64,000 nucleotides of DNA from JAYKJB01 sp035284745 [NCBI: Candidatus Sericytochromatia bacterium] (GTDB lineage: Bacteria; Cyanobacteriota; Sericytochromatia; S15B-MN24), in contig JAYKIL010000021.1 of assembly GCA_035284745.1 (NCBI GenBank), positions 1 through 64,000 on the forward strand, written 5' to 3'. Under the pieces are notes generated by a model that worked only from the letters and a program-made list of their open reading frames with translations, was not told where the DNA came from and did not search any database. A program made the position numbers and the translations under genes. Shown here piece after piece: positions 7,930 to 15,038 of this stretch. The number at the start of each line of letters is the position of its first letter. Within the stretch, counting starts at the first letter, position 1.

Positions 7930-8325
7930 GTGGCTGTTCTTAGAATATTGATCGGAAAACCGGGCCTTGATGGCCACGATCGCGGAGCCAAAGTCGTCGC
8001 GCGCGCCCTTCGGGATGCGGGGATGGAAGTGATCTACACAGGTTTGCATCAACGCCCCGCCGACATTGTCCGCGCCGCCCTCCAAGAAGACGTCCACGCA
8101 GTTGGTCTGAGCCTGCTCTCCGGAGCCCATTTGACCCTGGTGCCTGAAGTGTGTGCTCAACTCAAGGCTGCTGGAGCGAGTGACGTCGTCGTCTTTTGCG
8201 GCGGAATCATTCCCGACGAAGACATCCCCGCGCTACAGGCTGCCGGCGTACACGCCGTATTTGGACCGGGAACCCGCACGGATGACATCGTCGCGAGCAT
8301 TCGAGGCGCGGTCATGCCTCGCTAA
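7930..8325 (+). CDS. stand-alone cobalamin-binding domain protein (methylmalonyl-CoA mutase C-terminal type)
   Basis: 131 residues from a GTG at 7930, chosen because GGGGAGGG lies just upstream; an upstream in-frame start would add 17 residues of unrelated sequence. It begins '[20 protein letters not shown]', with the DxHxxG cobalamin motif (Asp-Gly-His-Asp-Arg-Gly), then 'LSLLSGAHL' and the 'FGPGT' nucleotide-tail pocket. This is the C-terminal domain of methylmalonyl-CoA and related acyl-CoA mutases, here as a separate chain, as in several split mutases. No catalytic mutase subunit is in the window, so the substrate (methylmalonyl-, isobutyryl- or ethylmalonyl-CoA) cannot be told. Confidence 0.9.
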   Translation: MAVLRILIGKPGLDGHDRGAKVVARALRDAGMEVIYTGLHQRPADIVRAALQEDVHAVGLSLLSGAHLTLVPEVCAQLKAAGASDVVVFCGGIIPDEDIPALQAAGVHAVFGPGTRTDDIVASIRGAVMPR

Positions 8326-8439
8326 TCAGCCCCAAGCACGGCGCGATGAAAAAACAGAACAAACAGACAAGATCCACGCGACCAACCCCTATATATGGGG
8401 AAGGCATCCACGGAAGGCCATACACAGGAGTTCCCCGTT

Positions 8440-9687
8440 ATGTCGGATAGCATGTCCACCCCTTTCAATACACTGGCCGCGGGCTGGAAACAGCAACAAG
8501 CCCTTTTACCATCTTCGCCCAATGCCATCCCGGCCGCGGCAACCGTTCCTGCGGCCCCGGTTGACCAGGTCGCCCTGTCTGCCAACGCCTCTCCGACCAC
8601 TGCTGCGACGGTATTGTCGCCAGAGGATGTAAGAAAAGAACTCAGCGCCTTGCAAGGGGAACTCTTGCAACTCAATCAGAAAATTGAAACGCTGATGTCA
8701 CGCCTCGACACACCCCTTCAGGTGCCAACCCCGGAGTCGACCGCCGTCACCACAATTCCGGGAGGAGCGCCCAGCAGCGAGAATTATGATGTCAAAGCAG
8801 GCGATTACCTGTGGAAAATTGCCCGCGAACAACTCGGAGATGCTTCTCGCTGGACGGAGATTTATGCCCTCAACAGGGACATCATTGGAGACAACCCCAA
8901 CTTAATTCAGCCCGGACAGAAGTTCCGCCTTCCCCGTGCGTCGACATCGCCCGCGGCCCCGACCCTCCCCACGGCTCCCGTACCGCCGCCGAATTCAGCG
9001 ATGCCCCCCCTGCCTCCCGTCGGCGCAACTCCCCCCCAACTTCCGGCCTCCCCTGTTCCTCTGCCGCCGGCTCCCCCTGTTGCCGCTCCGCCCCCAACAC
9101 AGGTTCCACTCACTGGCACCACCGACATCCCAGTCCCACCGCCCACCCCACGAAATTTAAGCGATCAAGAGGCCTTAAGGCTGGCCATCGACTTCGGGTT
9201 GATGCCTCGGAACGCGCCATTGACCCCCAGCATCAAAGAAAACGTCTCCCGTTTCTTGGATGAGATGGATGCCTACCAAAACAGTCAACGCGGCAAGGTA
9301 TTCGGGCCTGGCATCGAAGAGGTGGCAGGGAACCCGTCGGAGGTTCAACAGATCCGCGACAGTGTCCGCCAGATACAACAAGCACTCGACCTGTTGATCA
9401 AGGCCGGCAAACTGCGAGTGAATGATGCTCAAGGACGACCGATCCAAGGGCTCGCGCCGAGCGGTTCATTCTTCAAGCTCGATGCCCAAGGCCGCGAACA
9501 AAAAGACCCGGGTGGTAACCCAGTGATGGATGAGGCCTTCATCCAAGCGATCGTCCGCTTTAAGCAAGACCAAGGTATTCATCAAACGTACAAAATGCCG
9601 GATGGCACCTGGGCGGTGAACGAATATGTGGGTCCCGGCACGGTCGAGGCGCTGAAGAAAGCCTTGTTAGAGATTCAAGCGCGCTAG
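8440..9687 (+). CDS. LysM-domain protein without a signal peptide
   Basis: 415 residues, starting at the ATG behind ACAGGAG. An Ala/Pro/Ser-rich N-terminus and a short coiled coil ('LQGELLQLNQKIETLMSRL') lead into one LysM domain at about residues 110-165 ('VKAGDYLWKIAREQLGD...PNLIQPGQKF'). A long Pro-rich linker follows (~165-240), then a helical C-terminal domain containing 'FIQAIVRFKQDQGI', which is reminiscent of peptidoglycan-binding domain 1 folds. LysM binds N-acetylglucosamine polymers, so an extracytoplasmic site is expected, yet no Sec or Tat signal is visible. Either export is non-classical or the protein acts in an appendage or phage-like structure. The exact role is unknown. Confidence 0.8.
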   Translation: MSDSMSTPFNTLAAGWKQQQALLPSSPNAIPAAATVPAAPVDQVALSANASPTTAATVLSPEDVRKELSALQGELLQLNQKIETLMSRLDTPLQVPTPESTAVTTIPGGAPSSENYDVKAGDYLWKIAREQLGDASRWTEIYALNRDIIGDNPNLIQPGQKFRLPRASTSPAAPTLPTAPVPPPNSAMPPLPPVGATPPQLPASPVPLPPAPPVAAPPPTQVPLTGTTDIPVPPPTPRNLSDQEALRLAIDFGLMPRNAPLTPSIKENVSRFLDEMDAYQNSQRGKVFGPGIEEVAGNPSEVQQIRDSVRQIQQALDLLIKAGKLRVNDAQGRPIQGLAPSGSFFKLDAQGREQKDPGGNPVMDEAFIQAIVRFKQDQGIHQTYKMPDGTWAVNEYVGPGTVEALKKALLEIQAR

Positions 9688-9700
9688 CCCGTCTCGGCCA

Positions 9701-10567
9701 TCACCTCGCAAGATGACGCGAGCGAAAACTCTCCCAGGTATTCTCCAACAAAGAAGCAATGGTCATCGGCCCGATGCCACCCGGAACGGGAGAAATCATG
9801 CCAGCAACCCGGGCGACATCAGCCCGGACATCGCCCACAATGCGGCCATCCTCTAGCCGGTTGATCCCAACATCAACCACGGTGGCTCCGGGATGCACCA
9901 TCGCAGGAGTTACAAATTCTGCCCGCCCCACGGCTGCCACCAGGACCTCGGCTTCTGCAGCGAGTTGGGCCAGTCCTTCCGTCCGAGAATGAGCAATGGT
10001 CACGGTCGCATCCGCGTTCAACAACATGGCCGCGAGCGGTTTCCCCACAATGGCACTGCGACCAAGAATGACGGCTCTCCGCCCCGCCAGTGGGACCTTA
10101 TAGTGATGAAGCAAAGTCAAAATTCCACGAGGCGTGCACGCAGCCAACCCGGGTCGCCCCAGCACCAACCGACCCATATTAAGGGGGTGGAAACCATCTA
10201 CATCTTTAGCGGGATCGATCAACGCCAACAGTCTGTCGACATCCAAATGGCGTGGCAGCGGCAGTTGCAAAAGTATTCCGTCAACCCCAGAATCCTCATT
10301 CAAATGAAGAATCCGCTCCTCCAATTCAGCCTGGCTGGCCTCCGCCTCGAGAGAAATGCCAATCGACTGAAATCCTACCTCCTGACAGGCCTTACGTTTA
10401 TTTCGGACATAGATGTTCGATGCAGCAACATCACCCACTTGAATCACCGCGAGACACGGCGGCCGCACCCCAACACCCCGAGCGGCCACTCGCGCGGCCA
10501 TATCCTGGCGAATCTCTGCGGCCAACCCCCGTCCATCCATCAAAATTGGATGTCTTTGTTCCTGCAT
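9701..10567 (-). CDS. folD: bifunctional methylene-tetrahydrofolate dehydrogenase/cyclohydrolase
   Basis: 288 residues, starting at the ATG at 10567 behind GAGAGG; the open frame continues upstream but is not conserved. It interconverts 5,10-methylene-, methenyl- and 10-formyl-tetrahydrofolate in the cytoplasm. Visible motifs are the catalytic 'YVRNKRKAC' (Tyr and Lys), 'DGILLQLPLP', 'KDVDGFHPLNMGRL', the NADP-binding 'VILGRSAIVGKPLA' and the C-terminal 'PVPGGIGPMTIA'. Length and motifs are standard and it should be active. It converges on the LysM gene, with 13 bases between the stops. Confidence 0.97.
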   Translation of the reverse strand: MQEQRHPILMDGRGLAAEIRQDMAARVAARGVGVRPPCLAVIQVGDVAASNIYVRNKRKACQEVGFQSIGISLEAEASQAELEERILHLNEDSGVDGILLQLPLPRHLDVDRLLALIDPAKDVDGFHPLNMGRLVLGRPGLAACTPRGILTLLHHYKVPLAGRRAVILGRSAIVGKPLAAMLLNADATVTIAHSRTEGLAQLAAEAEVLVAAVGRAEFVTPAMVHPGATVVDVGINRLEDGRIVGDVRADVARVAGMISPVPGGIGPMTIASLLENTWESFRSRHLAR

Positions 10568-10642
10568 TCGCCGCCTCTCGCCTGCACAGTTGTCTCGAAA
10601 CGTTATGCTAACCCGTGCGCCCAAGTATGACCAGACCAAAGT

Positions 10643-10680
10643 GAGGTCCGGCTCGTTCCTTTCCGAACCGGACCTCATTT
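10643..10680. terminator. bidirectional terminator-like hairpin
   Basis: GAGGTCCGG (10643-10651) pairs exactly with CCGGACCTC (10668-10676). A T-run follows on the plus strand (ATTTTT). On the minus strand, the direction of HU transcription, only a weak ACTTT follows. It sits directly after the HU stop codon. Confidence 0.6.
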
Positions 10681-10684
10681 TTAA

Positions 10685-10990
10685 CTACCGACGGGCACCC
10701 GCAAGTTTTTTTCCTGCCAATGCCACCCGTTCCCGCAGCGCCTTCCCGGGAACAAAACACGGCGTCTTCTTCGCCGGAATCCTTATCACCGCACCGGTGC
10801 GCGGATTTCGCCCTTCGCGCGCCGCCCTTTCCCGCACTTGAAACGTTCCAAAGCCCACGAGGGTCACCTTATCCCCTTTTGCAAGGGCATTCCCAATTAA
10901 TTGGAGAACACCTCCAATGAGCGCATGCGATTCTCTCTGGGTCATCCGATGCTGATCGGCCACGAATTTAATCAAGTCTTCCTTGTTCAC
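10685..10990 (-). CDS. hup: HU-family DNA-binding protein
   Basis: 101 residues from a GTG at 10990, which gives the typical beginning 'MNKEDLIKFVADQ' and follows GGGGAAGG; an ATG six codons upstream is also possible. The arm motif is 'GRNPRTGAVIRIPAKKTPCFVPGK' in the family's form (broken here by its 24-residue length, so read 'GRNPRTG' then 'IPAKKTPCFVPGK'). It binds and bends DNA as a dimer and contributes to nucleoid structure. It is a single-gene unit with its own promoter and a hairpin after the stop. Confidence 0.95.
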   Translation of the reverse strand: MNKEDLIKFVADQHRMTQRESHALIGGVLQLIGNALAKGDKVTLVGFGTFQVRERAAREGRNPRTGAVIRIPAKKTPCFVPGKALRERVALAGKKLAGARR

Positions 10991-11041
10991 GATGCCTTCC
11001 CCTTTCATCTCGCTGGCACACTGCGGCCAGATGGCAAGGCT

Positions 11042-11070
11042 GTTATAGCAGGGAACAAAATGATTTGTAA
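11042..11070 (-). promoter_or_regulatory. predicted promoter of the HU gene
   Basis: On the minus strand, -35 TTACAA (11065-11070) and -10 TATAAC (11042-11047) are separated by 17 bases. The predicted start of transcription is about 45 bases upstream of the GTG start. Confidence 0.55.
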
Positions 11071-11123
11071 AGATTTATTAACATCGCGGCGCACGCTCGT
11101 TTGCACAAGACACAGCACCCGCG

Positions 11124-11157
11124 AAAAAAATTGCCGCCCCAAAAAAAGGGGCAGCCA
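11124..11157 (-). terminator. rho-independent terminator after the M23 peptidase gene
   Basis: Reading the minus strand, GCTGCCCC, a T7 loop and GGGGCGGC form a short GC-rich hairpin with one bulge, followed by AATTTTTTT. It begins about 25 bases after the stop of the M23 gene. Confidence 0.65.
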
Positions 11158-11180
11158 TCCAGCGCTGAGACAAAAAAGGT

Positions 11181-12485
11181 TTAGAAGAACCCGGTGGGGT
11201 TGACCGCCCGCCCTTGGATGCGAAGTTCGAAATGAACGTGAGGGCCAGTGGACCGCCCAGTGCTTCCCATTTTCGCGACCTGATCGCCCGCGTTCACAGA
11301 CTGACCCTCTGTAACCAGAACCCGCGAACAGTGAGCATAGCGAGTCACAACGCCACCCCCGTGGTCAATGTCCACGGCATACCCATAAGCCCCCATCCAC
11401 CCCGCCGACAAGACGGTACCCGCCTTTGCGGCCCGAATGGGGGTTCCAATGACGTTACAAATATCAACACCCGGATGGAAAGAATAGCCGCGGACCCCAA
11501 ATGGAGAAGACATCTGACCATTTGCCGGCCAGGAAAGTCCCCCGACCCGACTCCCAAAGGCCCCGACCAAACTACGGGAAACATTCAGACGACCCGACCA
11601 TCCGGCGCCTCTGCGATACCCCCGGTGCCCGACAATGGCGGACTCGCGGGTCCTTATTTTCGAAGCGCCCGGAATAAAAATCAATTGGTCCCTGTTCAAA
11701 CTGTTCCGCGAGAGATGGGGATTATAGGCCTTCAAATCATCCATCGAAACCCGGTATCGATCTGCCAATTCGCGCCAGGTCTCTCCCGAAGCGGCGCGAT
11801 GATAGGCACCATCAACAGGAGTAATGACGAGCCTCTGTCCCACCTGAGGCCTTGCCCCCACAGAAAGAAAATTGGTGAGGCGAATGGTGCGGCTTTTTAA
11901 ACCGAAGCGCGCGGCGATCGAGCCAAAATCGTCACCCGAACGGACGATGTAAACCACATTCGTCGCGCGTCTTCCGGCTTCCAAAGCCCCGACGTGACCC
12001 GCAGAAAAAGCTTCAATGACCGGTAGCTTATCCTGGAGATTCTGACCTGCGATCAAAAGCCCCGCCGCCGGTTGAGAGGTCCGCTGGGATACCGGCAACT
12101 GAAAATACAAAACCCCCATCGCCAGGCCAATCGACGCCGCCGCCAAAAGGGACGCCAGTGCGCCTATCACCCGCTGTTGCTGCCCCACAGGGGAGGCACC
12201 TGGAACCGGGTAGCGAACCGCTTTGGGGAGTACCTTAACCTCCCGGAGATCGGTTGCGCTGCCAAAGAGCACAGGGCCCTTGGCGCGGCCGAGAGGCCAA
12301 AACCTCCCACCAAAATCGGTGGACAGAAGGTGACGCTGGGACGCGTCGGTGAGATCACGTAAGGAAGTCCGCGAAAGGCGAGGCGCTTGATACGCGTGGG
12401 CGCGAGGCCTCGGCGCCTTGATCACGTAGGCAGGGATTTCGAAGGCTTCACGGGCACCCAGTTTATTCGGCTGCACTTCGACCAA
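11181..12485 (-). CDS. LysM/M23 peptidoglycan endopeptidase, membrane-anchored
   Basis: 434 residues from the TTG at 12485, chosen for the GGAGGA six bases upstream; the frame is open to 12587 without a ribosome site. Order: a cytosolic basic N-terminus, one transmembrane helix at ~105-129, two LysM domains (~178-222 'YIVRSGDDFGSIAARFG' and ~229-274 'ASGETWRELADRYRVS'), and a C-terminal M23 (LytM) domain. The zinc ligands of M23 are present: 'FHPGVDI' (HxxxD) and 'HVHFEL' (HxH), together with 'GSTGRSTGPH'. An active cross-bridge endopeptidase acting on peptidoglycan outside the membrane is expected. The long cytosolic N-terminus is unusual for such proteins and could recruit a cytoplasmic partner. 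Confidence 0.9.
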   Translation of the reverse strand: MVEVQPNKLGAREAFEIPAYVIKAPRPRAHAYQAPRLSRTSLRDLTDASQRHLLSTDFGGRFWPLGRAKGPVLFGSATDLREVKVLPKAVRYPVPGASPVGQQQRVIGALASLLAAASIGLAMGVLYFQLPVSQRTSQPAAGLLIAGQNLQDKLPVIEAFSAGHVGALEAGRRATNVVYIVRSGDDFGSIAARFGLKSRTIRLTNFLSVGARPQVGQRLVITPVDGAYHRAASGETWRELADRYRVSMDDLKAYNPHLSRNSLNRDQLIFIPGASKIRTRESAIVGHRGYRRGAGWSGRLNVSRSLVGAFGSRVGGLSWPANGQMSSPFGVRGYSFHPGVDICNVIGTPIRAAKAGTVLSAGWMGAYGYAVDIDHGGGVVTRYAHCSRVLVTEGQSVNAGDQVAKMGSTGRSTGPHVHFELRIQGRAVNPTGFF

Positions 12486-12609
12486 AATCTGTCCTCCGAG
12501 AACACCGTTCGTCCGGCAAAACAAGGCCCCAGCAAAGAGCCTCCAAGGTGCAGCCAGCAGCGTTCCGGGGCGGTGCCGGACCTGCAACCAGCAAACAAGC
12601 CTTTAATCA

Positions 12610-12638
12610 ATTTAATCTTAATTTAGTATTCCTGTCAA
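12610..12638 (-). promoter_or_regulatory. predicted promoter of the LysM/M23 gene
   Basis: On the minus strand, a consensus -35 TTGACA (12633-12638) and -10 TTAAAT (12610-12615) are spaced 17 bases apart. The transcript would have a leader of roughly 115 bases before the TTG start. The promoter lies directly after the transaldolase stop. Confidence 0.55.
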
Positions 12639-12647
12639 CCCAATTTA

Positions 12648-13292
12648 TCACGCCTTCACAGCCCGCCAATCGGCCAGAAACCGCTCAATACCACTGTCCG
12701 TCAAAGGGTGCTTGAACATTTGCTGCAACACCTTAAACGGCATCGTTGCCACATGGGCACCCAGACGGGCCGCCTGCGTCACGTGGATCGGGTGGCGAAC
12801 ACTCGCCACCAAAACCTGGGTCCCAAAGCCATAGTTTTGATAGATCTCGAGGATCTCCTCGATCAGTAGCATTCCGTCCTGCCCGACATCATCGAGTCGC
12901 CCCACGAATGGACTGACATACGTCGCGCCAGCCCTGGCCGCCAGTAAGGCCTGATTCGCCGAAAAAACCAAGGTCACATTCGTTTTGATACCCTCTGCCG
13001 AGCAGGTGGCGACGGCCTGCATCCCCGCCTCCGTCATCGGGACCTTCACCACGACATTCGGAGCCCATTGAGCATATTCACGGGCTTCCCGCATCATTGA
13101 TTCATAATCCAAACCAATCACTTCAGCGCTCACGGGGCCATCGGTAATCCCACAAATTTCAAGGACAACCTGCTTAAAGTCACGTCCCTCTTTTGCGACC
13201 AGAGAGGGATTCGTCGTGACGCCATCCACTTGCCCCCAGGCAACAGCCTTACGAATTTCGTCGACGTTGGCAGTGTCTAAAAAAAACTTCAT
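12648..13292 (-). CDS. tal: transaldolase (small, TalC/FSA-like type)
   Basis: 214 residues, the usual length of the short class of transaldolases. Motifs are '[17 protein letters not shown]', '[15 protein letters not shown]', the Schiff-base lysine in 'VVVKVPMT', and '[14 protein letters not shown]'. It transfers dihydroxyacetone units in the non-oxidative pentose phosphate pathway (sedoheptulose-7-phosphate plus glyceraldehyde-3-phosphate). Some members of this clade are fructose-6-phosphate aldolases, and sequence alone does not separate the two with certainty here. It is preceded by GAGGG. The stop is followed at once by the promoter of the M23 gene, so the two are separate units. Confidence 0.93.
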   Translation of the reverse strand: MKFFLDTANVDEIRKAVAWGQVDGVTTNPSLVAKEGRDFKQVVLEICGITDGPVSAEVIGLDYESMMREAREYAQWAPNVVVKVPMTEAGMQAVATCSAEGIKTNVTLVFSANQALLAARAGATYVSPFVGRLDDVGQDGMLLIEEILEIYQNYGFGTQVLVASVRHPIHVTQAARLGAHVATMPFKVLQQMFKHPLTDSGIERFLADWRAVKA

Positions 13293-13565
13293 TGTTTTCC
13301 CTCATCTGGGTGTCAGCCCATCCACTCACGCTGCGTGATGACCTACGCCGCAAGGCGCCCCAACGAATTCTCTCTCATGTCTGCCCCTCCGCGCAATCAC
13401 CCGAACGATCGCTGATTGGAAGCGAGAAGCGTGTGGCCTTGGTCACGACACCGTAATGAGGATGTACCTAACATAAATGGGTCCTGGTTTCCCAGGCACA
13501 GCAACTTCGAATTGACGGATCGCCGAGCCATTTTCTCGGGAAATCCATGAATGAAAGGTGAAACA

Positions 13566-13982
13566 ATGACAGCCAAGAAAAAAACCACATCTCGCCCGAC
13601 CGAGAACGCCAAGAAGAAAACGAACCGTGCCGCCAAGTCGGCTGTGGCAATTGCCGATAGCCCCGCGACGGTGACAGTCACAATGGCCCCAGAGGCCCCG
13701 GCCGAAGCGACCCGTGCGACAGCGCCGGTGGAAGCCTGTGCCCAAGAAACATCCAACCCTCAAGTGTCTGAGAAGGACAAAGGAGAGGCGGCACAAAAAC
13801 CAGTCATCACGATTGGTATGTTCCAACGCTGCCTCTCGGAAAAAGGCTTCTACGATGGTGCCTGGGACGGACACTACGGGCCGTACACCAAGCTTTGGGT
13901 GGCACGCTTCCAAGCCGCCCACAATCTCCCGGTAGACGGAGAACCCACAGCGGAAACGCTGCAGGCGCTTGGCTTACAATAA
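13566..13982 (+). CDS. peptidoglycan-binding-domain protein with a Lys/Ala-rich tail
   Basis: 138 residues, taking the ATG at 13566 behind AAAGGTG. Residues 1-~75 are low complexity: a Lys-rich start ('MTAKKKTTSR', 'AKKKTNRAAK') that resembles histone H1-like tails, then an Ala/Thr/Pro/Glu-rich part. Residues ~80-138 are one peptidoglycan-binding domain 1 ('FQRCLSEKGFYDGAWDGHYG', 'TKLWVARFQAAHNLPVDGEP'). No signal peptide is visible. A binding domain normally found outside the cell joined to a tail typical of nucleic-acid-binding proteins is odd. The domain may have been recruited for a different ligand. A clear terminator follows. Confidence 0.8.
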   Translation: MTAKKKTTSRPTENAKKKTNRAAKSAVAIADSPATVTVTMAPEAPAEATRATAPVEACAQETSNPQVSEKDKGEAAQKPVITIGMFQRCLSEKGFYDGAWDGHYGPYTKLWVARFQAAHNLPVDGEPTAETLQALGLQ

Positions 13983-14008
13983 AACGATACAGACAGGGGT
14001 CAAAACGA

Positions 14009-14041
14009 GGCGGAGGATTCGGCTGAATCCTCCGCCTTTTC
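14009..14041 (+). terminator. rho-independent terminator
   Basis: A perfect 12-bp stem, GGCGGAGGATTC / GAATCCTCCGCC with loop GGCT, is followed by TTTTC. It lies 27 bases after the stop of the peptidoglycan-binding protein gene and faces the end of the minus-strand gene at 14068. Confidence 0.85.
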
Positions 14042-14067
14042 ACATCCTCGAAAAATCAACCGGCGAA

Positions 14068-14775
14068 TCACGGAAATAATAACTCGTAGGTTTGTTCAAG
14101 CAAAACGTCACCGCGACGGAAGGTTGTCCCCGGCGGTGCCTGCTCCACCTCGGCCCGCGATGCGAAAGGCTGCACGGTTGTCACCCGAACGGTTCCTAAC
14201 TCTTTAGGAGCCACGTTCGATGGATGACGAAAGACACGAAAAACCGAACCGGGGCGCACACCGTCTGCTTCTCCGAGGTCCAGCACGATCTGGTCTTCAT
14301 CGATATCTTTCACACGACACCGCAACGGGTCCACGTGACGCACAAAACCGACCAACTGATCGGCAAGCGCCTCCGCAGCATTGCTCTCACCCAACAGGCC
14401 AAGGTCTCGGCTAAAGTCACCCGTACGGAAGTCGAACACGCGAACGGTCAAGCGCACCTGGTTACCCGTCGTTTCGTACTTACCCTCGACCAACATATCC
14501 ACATTCGCGGCCGTTCTGGCTTTTCGGGCATTTTCCAAGGTCATTTCAGCATTCAGGGGAACACCCTTGAGTTTCGCTCGCGCAGCGGGACCATCGACGA
14601 CGCGAAAACGTCTGGTGGCAGTCAACTTGGTTCCCAAAGCAGTGGCCAGGGGCGCAGGTGCATTTTCAATGGCAACAGCCAAGCGAGGTTTCTCTGTCAC
14701 TGTCTCAGCCAGGCCTGGTGTAACCCCTGAAATCCAGACAGCGAGAGAAAAAATGGCCACTCGATATAGGTTCAT
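14068..14775 (-). CDS. exported CsgG/FlgT-like protein
   Basis: 235 residues from the ATG at 14775; the frame is open to 14826 with no better ribosome site. It has a signal peptide ('LYRVAIFSLAVWISGV...GLA'). Residues ~28-145 resemble the CsgG/TolB-N type fold that compares a processive factor with an alpha/beta core ('KLTATRRFRVVDG', 'ANVDMLVEGKYETTGNQV', 'TVRVFDFRTGDFSRD'). The C-terminal ~80 residues form a small beta domain like FlgT-C ('IDEDQIVLDLGEADGVRPG', 'GTVRVTTVQPFASRAEV'). Such proteins are periplasmic or outer-membrane-associated accessory factors. The specific partner is unknown, and no flagellar gene lies nearby. Confidence 0.65.
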   Translation of the reverse strand: MNLYRVAIFSLAVWISGVTPGLAETVTEKPRLAVAIENAPAPLATALGTKLTATRRFRVVDGPAARAKLKGVPLNAEMTLENARKARTAANVDMLVEGKYETTGNQVRLTVRVFDFRTGDFSRDLGLLGESNAAEALADQLVGFVRHVDPLRCRVKDIDEDQIVLDLGEADGVRPGSVFRVFRHPSNVAPKELGTVRVTTVQPFASRAEVEQAPPGTTFRRGDVLLEQTYELLFP

Positions 14776-15038
14776 CACGCGAAGCAACAAAATGTCCCGC
14801 CTCAATTTCAGCCCCAAAAACCTCATTTAGCCCCATCCAGATCGAAAACCAGGGTCAGGGCTATGTTTGTATGGTCGGCCCAAGCCCCGTTGCTCTGAAG
14901 AGAAATTGGCGAGAAGGATTGAATTATTGTCCCTGGGTTAATTTTTGGAGGAATGAAGTTAATCTTCGCAAGCCCGGCACTCGCCAACAGGATACATCAG
15001 ATGAGTCATCCCTATGGTGGTCGGAGGTCGTGCCCGAA

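Noticed and set aside
9893-10630. 245-codon plus-strand open frame opposite folD
   Set aside because: FolD on the other strand has every family motif. The antisense frame is a by-product of GC-rich codon use.
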